This document shows positions 42,697-51,409 of a stretch of 64,000 nucleotides of DNA, one piece after another. The position numbers and the translations under genes are program-made. The stretch lies in the NCBI GenBank assembly GCA_903828515.1, contig CAIKMD010000006.1:806001-870000 (forward strand), in the 5' to 3' direction. The notes under the pieces were generated by a model that had not been told where the DNA came from, did no database searches, and was given only the letters and a program-made list of their open reading frames with translations. Each line of letters opens with the position of its first letter. Within the stretch, counting starts at the first letter, position 1. Source of the DNA: an uncultured Rhodospirillales bacterium. GTDB taxonomy: Bacteria; Pseudomonadota; Alphaproteobacteria; ATCC43930; CGMCC-115725.

Positions 42697-43608
42697 CGCG
42701 GCGCGCTGCGCCACGCTGCCGCGTTCGGATTTGTGATCGAGCCGCAGGGTAAGGCAGAACGCCGAGCCGCCGCTTTTGTGGAATGCGCCGAGCGGTGTCG
42801 CGTGAACGCGATAGCCGGCGCCTTCCAGCCGCTCGCGCAAGCTGTCGCTGCAATGGGACATGATGATGTCGTCGCCGATGTGAACGGCGTTTGCGACGAA
42901 GACTGCCGCATCCGCCGGTTCGAGCGCGATGCGCTGCTCGGCCGTCGTGCGATCGAAAATCTCCTTCGTGCCCGCCTCGGTGAAGGCTGACGGGACATAC
43001 AGGATCTCGCCGCGCGGCAAGGCGGAGATCGCGGTGTCCATGTGATAGAAGCGCGGATCGGCGAGTTCGAGCGCGATCGTCTCGATCCCGAACGTCTCGC
43101 TCACCACGGCGGCAGCGTCGCGGTCCGAGCGCGGGCCATATCCCATCCAGAACATCTGGCGCGCTTGGTCCCAGACGCAATCGCCCGCGCCTTCGAGGAG
43201 GATGTCGTCGGGCATCGTGCGCACGCCGGCCAGCAGCCCGCGCGCCCAGAGCTTGCGGAAATCGCGCTCGAAATGCTGTTCCTCGCGCTGGCGTTCGGGA
43301 TGCCGGAACCGCGCAACCAAAGCGATGCCGTCCATCACCACGGCGGCGTTGGCGGTGAAGACGAGATCGGGCAGCCCGGCAACCGCGGGAACTTCCTCGA
43401 CGGTCGCGCCGAGCGAGAGAATCCGCCGGCGCAGACCCTGCCACTCGCGGCGCGCACGCAGGCCGAGGCTTTTGCTCTTTTGCGCCCAGTCGGCCGGATC
43501 CATCCACGGATTGATCGCGTAATCGACCGCGAAATGCTCGGGCGAGCACATCAGGATGCGCGCGTCGCTTTTCACGGGCAGATTCTTCGATCCTCGCGCT
43601 TTGGTCAT
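42691..43608 (-). CDS. Amidinotransferase/dimethylarginine dimethylaminohydrolase-like protein
   Basis: A 305-residue protein of the pentein fold (DDAH/arginine deiminase superfamily). DLVFTANAAVVMDG is the first substrate-binding motif, RFYHMDTAISALPRG gives the catalytic His and GGSAFCLTLRL the catalytic Cys. Hydrolysis of guanidino groups (dimethylarginine, arginine) is the known family chemistry. The ATG at 43606-43608 has GGAGG 5 bases upstream; the longer frame adds only six residues. The C-terminal extension is short. No arginine-catabolic genes are adjacent; creatinase-fold genes at 49162 give a loose link to guanidino compounds. Confidence 0.88.
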   Translation of the reverse strand: MTKARGSKNLPVKSDARILMCSPEHFAVDYAINPWMDPADWAQKSKSLGLRARREWQGLRRRILSLGATVEEVPAVAGLPDLVFTANAAVVMDGIALVARFRHPERQREEQHFERDFRKLWARGLLAGVRTMPDDILLEGAGDCVWDQARQMFWMGYGPRSDRDAAAVVSETFGIETIALELADPRFYHMDTAISALPRGEILYVPSAFTEAGTKEIFDRTTAEQRIALEPADAAVFVANAVHIGDDIIMSHCSDSLRERLEGAGYRVHATPLGAFHKSGGSAFCLTLRLDHKSERGSVAQRAAS

Positions 43609-43747
43609 GCGGCCTCCGGTTGGCAAACTTGGTGAGGGTAGAGGGCGACGATGAAAGAAATGCGATGATCGCCTGCCGCATCGATGCGGATGGGCGCGGT
43701 CACGGCATCACAGATGGTGCGAGGCACGGCCGCACACAACGGCTGCC

Positions 43748-43785
43748 AAAAATAAAGCCCGGCGCGGAGTGCCCGGCCGGGCTTT
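43748..43785 (-). terminator. Rho-independent terminator for the MmgE/HyuBA operon
   Basis: On the minus strand the stem AAAGCCCGGC / GCCGGGCTTT (43754-43785, 12-base loop) is followed by ATTTTT. It lies 88 bases after the MmgE/PrpD stop at 43874 and is correctly oriented for that operon. The rest of 43609-43873 holds no gene. Confidence 0.75.
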
Positions 43786-43873
43786 GTCTTGTCATCGTGC
43801 CGTCATACGGCAAAACGGAAGGGGGCTCGGTGTCGTTCGGATCCCATCCGTGAAACTGTCGCATCGGGTGCCT

Positions 43874-45223
43874 TCAGGTATCGACGCTCCCAATCAGTGT
43901 TTCCAGCGCCGCGGCGAAGTCAAGCGCCTTGGCCTGCTTGGCAAGCGCGTCGACCGGGATCGGGCGCTTGAGGAATTTCGACATGGTCGTGAGCTTGGTC
44001 GAGACGTCGTCCCAATTCATGGGATTCTCAGGGTCGCCGCGCGGGTTCAAAATCTCGCGCTGATAGGTCTTTCCGCCCGCCGTTACGGCGGCAGCGCCGC
44101 CCCATTGAACCGGATAGAGCTTCGAGAGCCGGTCGTCATTGGCGATCTCGATGCAGTCGAGAAGATGGATGATCGCCGGGTCCTCGGCGCGGATCGTCTC
44201 GCGTTCGATATCGCACAATTCGTCCGGATGGAGCGCGCCGATCGCGAGCTGGTAGTGAATTCCCCGCGATTCGCTTTTGGTCTTGGGGCGCTTGTTGCGG
44301 TCGATCATGGCGCGGTATTGCTGAGGCACGGTGATCGCGATCTTCTCGATCGATGCCGGGTCGATCTTGTTCTCGCGCACGGCGAGGATGAACGCCTCGG
44401 TGGCGGAGAGGCCCTGGCGTGAGGTGCAATAGGGCTTGAAGCCGACGCGGTTGACCAGCAGCGGCGCGCCGGGCCCGGCCTGCTCAGGCAGTTTGAGGGT
44501 TTCTGGGTTCCACACCGACGAGATCTTGCCGAGGATCGCCTCGTCGCCGTGGATGCCCGACGCGGCGGCTGCGGCGGCGAGCAGCCCGCTCTCGATTGCG
44601 GTCGCCAATACGAACCAGCGCGGCGTCGGTTCTTCCTCGACCCGTCCGGTGATGCCGGTGGCGCTCGACGCGGCAATGCCCATGGCGTCGCGGATCTGGG
44701 TTTCGGAAAGCCCCATGATCTTTGCCGAGATCGCGGCCGCGGCGATCCCGCCGGTCAAATAGGTCGGCCAGATGCCGCGATAGATGTTGGCGGCCCCGTC
44801 GGCGGCCAGCGCCAGGGTCAGCATGACCTGATAGCCGGCAAGGATGCCTTCGAAGATCGTCTCGCGCGATGCCTTGGCCAGTGCCCCGGCGACCAATGCC
44901 ACCGGCACGACCACCGAACTCGGCGTGACGCAGCTTCCGATGTGGATGTCGTCGCATTCGGTCAGGCGGCACGAAGTGACCAGCACGGCCGAGGCGCAGC
45001 CCGGATGTTCGAGCAGCGTCTTGGGCTTGCGGCGGAACGCGGCGCGGATCAGCGCGTCGCGCGTCGGCACGATCTCCTCGGTCGCCGCCCCGGCGCAAGT
45101 GCAGGCGAGCGCGTCGAAGATGTGGAGCTTCGCCTTGTCGGTGGTCGCCGCGTCGACCTCGCTGGCTTTCAGCCCGGCGATCAGTGCGGCGAGGTCGGGC
45201 AGCAGTTTCTTGTCAGGAGGCAC
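43874..45223 (-). CDS. MmgE/PrpD family protein
   Basis: A 449-residue two-domain protein of the 2-methylcitrate dehydratase family. SSVVVPVALVAGALAKASRETIFEGILAGYQ is the all-alpha domain motif, GVGFKPYCTSRQGLSATEAF (as NRVGFKPYC) the second-domain mark. Many members are not PrpD; those beside hydantoinases are thought to act on small organic acids. Start is GTG at 45221-45223, 4 bases after the HyuB stop, with a weak AAGGCG ribosome site, so it depends on coupling. Last gene of a three-gene operon with a terminator downstream. Confidence 0.88.
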   Translation of the reverse strand: MPPDKKLLPDLAALIAGLKASEVDAATTDKAKLHIFDALACTCAGAATEEIVPTRDALIRAAFRRKPKTLLEHPGCASAVLVTSCRLTECDDIHIGSCVTPSSVVVPVALVAGALAKASRETIFEGILAGYQVMLTLALAADGAANIYRGIWPTYLTGGIAAAAISAKIMGLSETQIRDAMGIAASSATGITGRVEEEPTPRWFVLATAIESGLLAAAAAASGIHGDEAILGKISSVWNPETLKLPEQAGPGAPLLVNRVGFKPYCTSRQGLSATEAFILAVRENKIDPASIEKIAITVPQQYRAMIDRNKRPKTKSESRGIHYQLAIGALHPDELCDIERETIRAEDPAIIHLLDCIEIANDDRLSKLYPVQWGGAAAVTAGGKTYQREILNPRGDPENPMNWDDVSTKLTTMSKFLKRPIPVDALAKQAKALDFAAALETLIGSVDT

Positions 45224-45227
45224 GCGG

Positions 45228-46970
45228 CTACGCCTTCATGGTTTTGCGCGCCGCGTCGGTCGCGGTCATGTCGATCTGATACATGTCGAGCCCGCTGCCG
45301 CCATTGACCGCGACGACCACGCCGTATTCGCTGCGCGCCGCGTCGATCGAGACGAAGCCGTCGCGGACATCGTCGAGCACGCGCTGCGGATCGCGTTCGA
45401 GCGGATCGCCCCAGCCGCCGCCGCCGGCGCTGCTGATGACGGCGCGGGTTTCGGCCGGCACCTGATACCAGTTCGCGTTTACCGGCTTCCAGTCGTTCTC
45501 GCCGGGCAATTGAACCTGGCGCGATGGCTTGCCGCCGGTGTGGCCGCCCCAAAGACCCCAGGGCGGAACGCGGTGGCGACCGGTCTGGGTGAGGTTCCAG
45601 CGGCCGGTGACGAGATTGCGGACCTGTACGTCGAGGCCAAGCCCGCCGCGGAACGTGCCGGCGCCGCCGGAATCCTGGCGCATCGCGCGCTTCTCGACGA
45701 CGATCGGGAAACGCTGTTCGAGGGATTCGATCGGGCCATTGCGCACGTCGCCCTGACAGATCGTGCACGACGCCGAGGGCCCGTCCTCGGTCGGACGGCC
45801 GCCCCAGCCGCCGCCCTCGGTGCTTTGCACCACGAAGCGCTTGCCGGCCTTATTGTTGCCGAAGAAGGTGAGCGCATCGCCCATCGCGCCCTTATGCGCG
45901 GCGGGGGTCATCATCTTGCGGGCCGGCGCCATCGCCGCGAGGATCGCGTCGATCACGCTCGGCAGCGCCGTGCTCCAACTCGCCATCGGCGCCGGGAACT
46001 TCGCCATCATGAAGCTGCCTTCGGGCAGGATCACCTTGAGCGCCTTGAACGAGCCTTCGTTGACGGGATCGATCGGCGAGGTCAACGCCTTGTACGCGAT
46101 GTAGGGCGCGGCCAGCGTGCGCGCATTGATCGCGCTGTTGCGCTGTTTCGAGCAACCCGAAAGGTCGATGGTCATGTCGGAGCCGGCGACCGTGACCTTG
46201 GCGTGAATGCGGATCGGGCCGTCGACCGCCGAGGCGCTGTCGTCGAACTCGGTCTCGAATTCATAGGTGCCGTCGGTGAATTCCGCGATCACCTGGCGGC
46301 AATGCGCCTCGCTTTGGGCGAAAATCTTCTGGATCGATTCCTGGACCGTCTCGGCGCCGTATTTCTCGAACAGCTCTTCGAGGCGTTTGAGGCCGAGATT
46401 GCACGCGGTGATCTGCGCGTCGAGATCGCCCATCGAGCTTTCGGGATAGCGAATATTGTCCGCGATCATCGCCAGCACGGTTTTGTTGGGCTTGCCCGCC
46501 TCGTAAATCTTGAGCTGGTTGAATTGCAGCCCTTCGAGCCACGGATCGGCCGCCGACATGCCGGCGCCGAAGCCGGTGCTGTAACCGCCGACATCGATCC
46601 AATGCGCGCGGATGATGTTGAAGCCGAGCAGTTCGCCCTTCCAGAAGAACGGCGTGTAAACGCACATATTATTGAGGTGCTGGCCGCACACGGCCTGATG
46701 GTTCATCAGGATCACGTCGCCCGGCGCGAAGTCCGTGATCCGCTTCATGCCGTCGCGAATGACGACGCCCATGTCGGCGAGGAAGTGGGAAACGCCGCCG
46801 CCGTTCTGGGCCAGCAAATTCCCGTCCTTGTCGAGGATGGCGCAGGAATAGTCGCCCACCTCATAGATCATCATGTTGTAGGAGGTGCGCTTCAGCACAT
46901 AGGACATCTCGTCGGCAATCGCCGGCAACGCGCTGCGCATCACTTCGACGGTAATCGGATCGGCTGCCAT
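45228..46970 (-). CDS. Hydantoinase B/oxoprolinase family protein
   Basis: A 580-residue large subunit of HyuB type (ATP-dependent N-methylhydantoinase, 5-oxoprolinase or acetone carboxylase-like). It starts MAADPITVEVMRSALPAIADEMSYVLKRTSYN. DYSCAILDKDGNLLAQNGG, GDVILMNHQAVCGQHLNNM and GGGWGGRPTEDGPSAS are family marks, ending in the Gly-rich SSAGGGGWGDPLERD. The ATG at 46968-46970 is one base after the HyuA stop and is preceded by GGAGGAAAC. Works as a complex with HyuA to open a cyclic amide with ATP. Confidence 0.92.
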   Translation of the reverse strand: MAADPITVEVMRSALPAIADEMSYVLKRTSYNMMIYEVGDYSCAILDKDGNLLAQNGGGVSHFLADMGVVIRDGMKRITDFAPGDVILMNHQAVCGQHLNNMCVYTPFFWKGELLGFNIIRAHWIDVGGYSTGFGAGMSAADPWLEGLQFNQLKIYEAGKPNKTVLAMIADNIRYPESSMGDLDAQITACNLGLKRLEELFEKYGAETVQESIQKIFAQSEAHCRQVIAEFTDGTYEFETEFDDSASAVDGPIRIHAKVTVAGSDMTIDLSGCSKQRNSAINARTLAAPYIAYKALTSPIDPVNEGSFKALKVILPEGSFMMAKFPAPMASWSTALPSVIDAILAAMAPARKMMTPAAHKGAMGDALTFFGNNKAGKRFVVQSTEGGGWGGRPTEDGPSASCTICQGDVRNGPIESLEQRFPIVVEKRAMRQDSGGAGTFRGGLGLDVQVRNLVTGRWNLTQTGRHRVPPWGLWGGHTGGKPSRQVQLPGENDWKPVNANWYQVPAETRAVISSAGGGGWGDPLERDPQRVLDDVRDGFVSIDAARSEYGVVVAVNGGSGLDMYQIDMTATDAARKTMKA

Positions 46971-46971
46971 A

Positions 46972-49023
46972 TCAGTTTCCTCCGATGGAGATGAGAATTT
47001 CGCCGGTCGGGCAGATCGTCGCCTCGTCGCCTTCGAGAAGCAGCGAGGTCGATGCGCTTTCCTCGATGATGGCGGGGCCCTTGATCGTCGTGCCGGGGGC
47101 GAGTGAATCGCGGTCATAGATCGCGCAGCGCGTCGGCTTCTTCGCGTCGGTCAGGTAGACGTCGCGGCTGCGGGGCGGTTTCGCACCCGCGCCCACGTTG
47201 GGCGGGCGGAATTCCATCTTCGCGCGACGGCCGATCGCGCCGGCGCGCACGTTGACGATTTCGACCGGGCGTTCCGGCGCGCTCTGGCCGTAATGGCGCT
47301 GATGCAGCTCGTCGAAGCGGGCGCGGATGCCGTCGCGATCCTCGCGCGCGAGATCGGCTTCGGTGACCGGCGTTGCGAGATAGAATTCCTGGCCGACATA
47401 GCGGATATCGAGGGTGAGCCCGATTTCCTGATCCTTTTCCGCGACGCCTTCCGAGGTAAGCAGCGCCTTGCCTTCCTTGGTGAAGTTGCCGGCGATCTGG
47501 CGGATCGTGTTGAAGTCGGCCTCGGCGAGGCTGCGCGCGTTGGTCTGGACGTAATCGTGACGGATGTCGGTCATCAGCATGCCGACTGCCGAGAAATGGG
47601 CCGGCAGCACCGGCATGATGACGCGCGGGATCGACAATTCGCGCGCGATCAATGGCGCGTGCAGTCCGCCATTGCCGCCCGAGGCGACCATGACGAAGTC
47701 GCGCGGGTCGTAACCGCGCTCGATCGAGACGCCGCGGACGGCGAGGGTCATGTGCGCGACCGCGATCTTGAGCATGCCGAGCGCGGCTTCTTCGACTGTA
47801 AGGCCCAGCTTGTCGGCGAGCTTGGTCTTGATCGCTTCGCGCGAGGCCGCTTTGTCGAGCGACATGTCGCCGCCGAGGAAGTTCTCGGCATTGATGCGCC
47901 CCAGCGTCACGTTGGCGTCGGTGATCGTCGGTTCCTCGCCGCCGGCGCGATAGCAGACGGGGCCGGGGCTGGCGCCCGCGCTCTTGGGGCCGACCTTCAT
48001 CGCGCCGACGCTGTCGATCCAACCGATCGAACCGCCGCCGGCGCCGACTTCGACCACGTCGATGACCGGCAGCATGACCGGATGGCCCGAGGCGTAACCG
48101 CCGACGTAATAGCCTTCGGCGACCGCCGGATTGCCGTCGCGCACGACGCTCGCCTTTGCCGTCGTGCCGCCCATGTCGAAGGCGATGACCTGCGGAAAGC
48201 CGAGGCGCCGGCCGATCTCGGCCGACGCGTTGATGCCGCCGACCGGGCCGGACTCCATGAGGCCGACCGGCGCGCGGCTGGCATTCGCGACCGAGGTCAC
48301 GCCGCCATTCGACTGCATGATGAGGAGCGTGCCGGGGAATTTCTGTTCTTCGAGCCGTTTGTTGAGGCGGTTGAGATAAGTCGAGACGCGCGGGCCGATA
48401 TAGGAGTTCACCACCGTGGTCGAGGTGCGCTCGTATTCGCGGTACTGGCGAAGGATTTCATGAGAGAGCGAGACGTAGGCGTTGGGGAAGGCTTGGCGCA
48501 GCGCCTTACCCATGATCTGCTCGTGCGTCGGATCGACGTATGAATGAAGGAAGCAGACGGCGATCGCCTCGGGCTTGAAGCCAGCGACCTGTTTGCAGAC
48601 GTTGGAAATTTCGGCGTCGCTCAACGGCAGGATCTCGTCGCCTTCGGCGCCCATGCGCTCGTTGGCCTCGATGATCATGCCGCGCCGCACCAGCGGCGTC
48701 GCGCGCTTGAAGAAGACGTTATAGGCTTCGGGCCGATTGCCGCGCGCGATCAGATAGGCGTCGCGCGCGCCGGCGGTGGTGATCAGCACGGTGCGCGCGC
48801 CGGTCTGCTCGATCAGCGTGTTGATGGCGATGGTCGCGCCGTGGACGAAGGTCTCGCACACACCGAGGTTGATCGCCGCCTTGGTCAGGCAGTTCTGGAT
48901 GCCCTGGGTAAGGTCTTCGGGCGTGGTCGAGCTTTTCGAGTGCTTCAGCTCGCCGGTGACGTCATCGAAATAGACGAGGTCGGTGAATGTGCCGCCGATA
49001 TCGAGCGCGACGTGTGCTCCCAT
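46972..49023 (-). CDS. Hydantoinase A/oxoprolinase family protein
   Basis: A 683-residue HyuA-type ATP-binding subunit. N-terminal ALDIGGTFTDLVYFD is the phosphate-1 motif. ALQSNGGV-like LLIMQSNGGVTSV, VIAFDMGGTTAKASVV and VVEVGAGGGSIGWID (phosphate-2/adenosine motifs) are intact, and GPVCYRAGGEEPTITDANVTLGRI is also typical. Such proteins phosphorylate or activate a cyclic amide or ketone for HyuB. Gene order A-B-MmgE, all within a few bases, indicates one transcript. The upstream 138-base gap to the creatinase-like gene at 49162 is a divergent promoter region. Confidence 0.93.
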   Translation of the reverse strand: MGAHVALDIGGTFTDLVYFDDVTGELKHSKSSTTPEDLTQGIQNCLTKAAINLGVCETFVHGATIAINTLIEQTGARTVLITTAGARDAYLIARGNRPEAYNVFFKRATPLVRRGMIIEANERMGAEGDEILPLSDAEISNVCKQVAGFKPEAIAVCFLHSYVDPTHEQIMGKALRQAFPNAYVSLSHEILRQYREYERTSTTVVNSYIGPRVSTYLNRLNKRLEEQKFPGTLLIMQSNGGVTSVANASRAPVGLMESGPVGGINASAEIGRRLGFPQVIAFDMGGTTAKASVVRDGNPAVAEGYYVGGYASGHPVMLPVIDVVEVGAGGGSIGWIDSVGAMKVGPKSAGASPGPVCYRAGGEEPTITDANVTLGRINAENFLGGDMSLDKAASREAIKTKLADKLGLTVEEAALGMLKIAVAHMTLAVRGVSIERGYDPRDFVMVASGGNGGLHAPLIARELSIPRVIMPVLPAHFSAVGMLMTDIRHDYVQTNARSLAEADFNTIRQIAGNFTKEGKALLTSEGVAEKDQEIGLTLDIRYVGQEFYLATPVTEADLAREDRDGIRARFDELHQRHYGQSAPERPVEIVNVRAGAIGRRAKMEFRPPNVGAGAKPPRSRDVYLTDAKKPTRCAIYDRDSLAPGTTIKGPAIIEESASTSLLLEGDEATICPTGEILISIGGN

Positions 49024-49161
49024 GAACCTAACCCCAATGCTTTGGCGATTTTCGCGTGTGGGCGGCGAATCTGTTCCGCGCCCGCTCGCTTGTCAACAAT
49101 CCTTGCCCACGCGCGTGGGTGGCAAGTATGCTGCGCCCCCGCGACCGGGGAGGGTCACGCC

Positions 49162-50268
49162 ATGGATAGTTCGGGACGTACACAAGCCGCCTTGCGCCTG
49201 ATGGATCAGGAAGGCGTCGATGTCATGCTGGTCGGGCCGAACGAGATCAACCGCATCGACACGGTATTTCACCTGACCGGCTATCGCGGCGTGGGCGAGA
49301 CCCTTGCGGTGCTGTCGAAGAGCGAGAAGCCGACGTTGATCGTAACCCCCGAATGGGAAATCGAACGCGCCCAGGCGCGCGCGCCGGGCTGGACAGTGCG
49401 CGCGACCAACGATCTGTCGCAAGCGGTATCGGGCCTGTTCCCCAAAGGCTTGCCGGCGGGCCGGACAGGTACGGTCGGTCTCGGCAAGATGCCGGCGGCG
49501 ATCGGACGCAGCCTTTCCGCCTTGGCTGGCGCTGATGCCAAGAAGCTCGACGCCAAGCTCGAAAAGGCGCTAATGCCGAAAACCGCGCAGGAAATCGAAC
49601 ATGCGCGCCTAGCCAGTGCGATCGGCGAGAAAGCGTTCGATCGGCTGCTCGAAATCGCGCATGTCGGCATGGCCGAATGCGATCTCGCGGTGCAGTTGAA
49701 GCTCTATATGCAGGAACTCGGCGCCGACGATAATTTCTTCCTGCTCACCGCCTCCCAGCACAATCGCGCGGTTCAGCCGTCGAGCGGTCGCAAGCTTCAG
49801 GTCGGCGACGTGATCCTCGCCGAGATGACCCCGACTTATCGCGGTCAGCTCTCGCAGATCTGCCGCACTGCCGTGGTCGGTCCGCCGAGCAACATCCTCG
49901 CCGAGAAATACGCGCTCGTGGTGCGCGCCATGGAAGCCGGTATCCGGACGATCAAGCCGGGCATCAAGATGGCGACCGTCGCCAACGCGATCGATGAAGT
50001 GCTGAGCGCGCAGGGCTATGCCGAGTATTGCCGTCCGCCGCATATCCGCCGCCGCGGTCACGGCCTCGGTCACGGCTCGAACGCGCCGGGCGACGTGTCG
50101 CCCGAGAACGAGGTGATTCTCGCCGAGGACATGGTGTTCGTCGTTCATCCGAACCAATACCTGCCGGAAACCGGCTATCTCCTCTGCGGCGAGCCGATCC
50201 ACGTCACCGCGAACGGCTATGAGCAAATGAGCAAGCGCACCGCCTGGCTCGGGACCGTTCCGGTCTGA
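49162..50268 (+). CDS. M24-family (pita-bread fold) hydrolase, creatinase-like, non-canonical metal site
   Basis: A 368-residue protein with the N-terminal creatinase domain (1-135) and C-terminal pita-bread domain. The M24 metal ligand positions are changed: E221 and Q232 (VILAEMTPTYRGQLSQICRT) replace the two Asp, H300 is kept (RRRGHGLGHGSN), and H329 (VVHPNQY) replaces a Glu. Creatinase also lacks metal ligands, so C-N hydrolysis without metal is plausible and a true aminopeptidase unlikely. The ATG at 49162 follows GGGGAGGG. The next gene encodes a related protein 22 bases downstream. Confidence 0.82.
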   Translation: MDSSGRTQAALRLMDQEGVDVMLVGPNEINRIDTVFHLTGYRGVGETLAVLSKSEKPTLIVTPEWEIERAQARAPGWTVRATNDLSQAVSGLFPKGLPAGRTGTVGLGKMPAAIGRSLSALAGADAKKLDAKLEKALMPKTAQEIEHARLASAIGEKAFDRLLEIAHVGMAECDLAVQLKLYMQELGADDNFFLLTASQHNRAVQPSSGRKLQVGDVILAEMTPTYRGQLSQICRTAVVGPPSNILAEKYALVVRAMEAGIRTIKPGIKMATVANAIDEVLSAQGYAEYCRPPHIRRRGHGLGHGSNAPGDVSPENEVILAEDMVFVVHPNQYLPETGYLLCGEPIHVTANGYEQMSKRTAWLGTVPV

Positions 50269-50290
50269 TCGTCGAATTCGAGGAATCAAT

Positions 50291-51409
50291 ATGCGTGTCA
50301 CGCAGCCTGCGGTTTTGGTCGGCGCTTACGATTGGGAAGAAAAGTTTCTCCCGAAAGCGGAGTTCGAAGGCCGCATCAAAGAAATGTTCGCCAAGCTCGC
50401 CGGCACGGGTGCGACCGGTGTCGTCGTCTACGGCAACAAGGTCGACAACGCGGCCCTCGCCTGGCTGACCAATTTCGCGCCGAAGATCGAATCCGGCTGT
50501 GCGCTTATCACGCCCGACGGCAAGGTGCGCATTCACGGCTCAGGCAGCCCGCACATGATGGTGAACGCCAAGCGTCTCACCTGGACCGAGGACGTGCGGC
50601 CGCAACGCGACATCGGCAAGCATGTATCGGACTGGGCGACCGAACTGGGTCTCGGCGCGCTGGCCTTCTGGGCGAGCGACGCGATGCCCGCCGACCTGAT
50701 GCCGCGCATCACCGCCGGCCTCGAAGGTCGCGAACTGCGCGACGTGGGATCGACGCTCGATCCGCTGCTGTTGAAGAAATCGCCGGTGGCGCTCAATCTC
50801 ATTCGCGGCGCGTGCGGCATGCTGGAAAAATCGGTCACTACCCTGCGGCAATCGTTCAAGAGCGGCGTCAGCGCGCGCGCGGCGGCGCTCGCCGCCGAAA
50901 CCGTCGCCTATGATTCGGGCGCGCAGGATGTCCGTATGCTGATCAGCATGAGCAAGGGCGGCACGCCGACCGCGATCGACTATCCCGAAGGCGTGAAGCT
51001 CGATCCGTTGCTCGCCTATATCGCGATCCGCCATTCGACCTATTGGGCCGACGGCGCGTTGACGATCTCGGCATCGCCGAGCGCGACGCTGACCAAAACG
51101 CAGGACGCGCTGAAAGCGATGATCGCCAAGGCGAAGGCGGGCGCGTCGGTCGCCGACCTCAGCGCAGCAGCGCAGGAAAAGCTTTCGGGTCTCGCGGTCC
51201 ATCCGGTCGCACAGAAAGCCGTCAACGGCATCGGCCTCTCCTTGACCGAGGCCGAAGCCGATCGCGGTCCGGTCACGCGTCTCGAGGAGGGTCGCGTCTA
51301 CTCGATCCGCGCCGGTGCGCGCGGCGGCGAGGGCGATGCGGCTCTGTTCTCGGCGATGATCCTGGCCAAGGCCGATCGAGCCGAAATCCTCTGGTCCTCG
51401 CTCGCCTAG
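50291..51409 (+). CDS. Creatinase/M24-like protein with degenerate catalytic domain
   Basis: A 372-residue relative of the previous gene product. The N-terminal creatinase-like half (VVVYGNKVDNAALAWLTNFAPKIESGCALITPDG) is recognisable. The C-terminal half keeps the overall pattern (LIRGACGMLEKSVTTLRQSFKSGVSARAAALAAE, and later ATRLEEGRVYSIRAG-like VTRLEEGRVYSIRAG), but none of the M24 metal-binding signatures is present. It may form an obligate heterodimer with the 49162 product. AGGAATCAAT precedes the ATG. The stop abuts the ATG of the FAD oxidoreductase (TAGATG), indicating a tight operon. Confidence 0.78.
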   Translation: MRVTQPAVLVGAYDWEEKFLPKAEFEGRIKEMFAKLAGTGATGVVVYGNKVDNAALAWLTNFAPKIESGCALITPDGKVRIHGSGSPHMMVNAKRLTWTEDVRPQRDIGKHVSDWATELGLGALAFWASDAMPADLMPRITAGLEGRELRDVGSTLDPLLLKKSPVALNLIRGACGMLEKSVTTLRQSFKSGVSARAAALAAETVAYDSGAQDVRMLISMSKGGTPTAIDYPEGVKLDPLLAYIAIRHSTYWADGALTISASPSATLTKTQDALKAMIAKAKAGASVADLSAAAQEKLSGLAVHPVAQKAVNGIGLSLTEAEADRGPVTRLEEGRVYSIRAGARGGEGDAALFSAMILAKADRAEILWSSLA

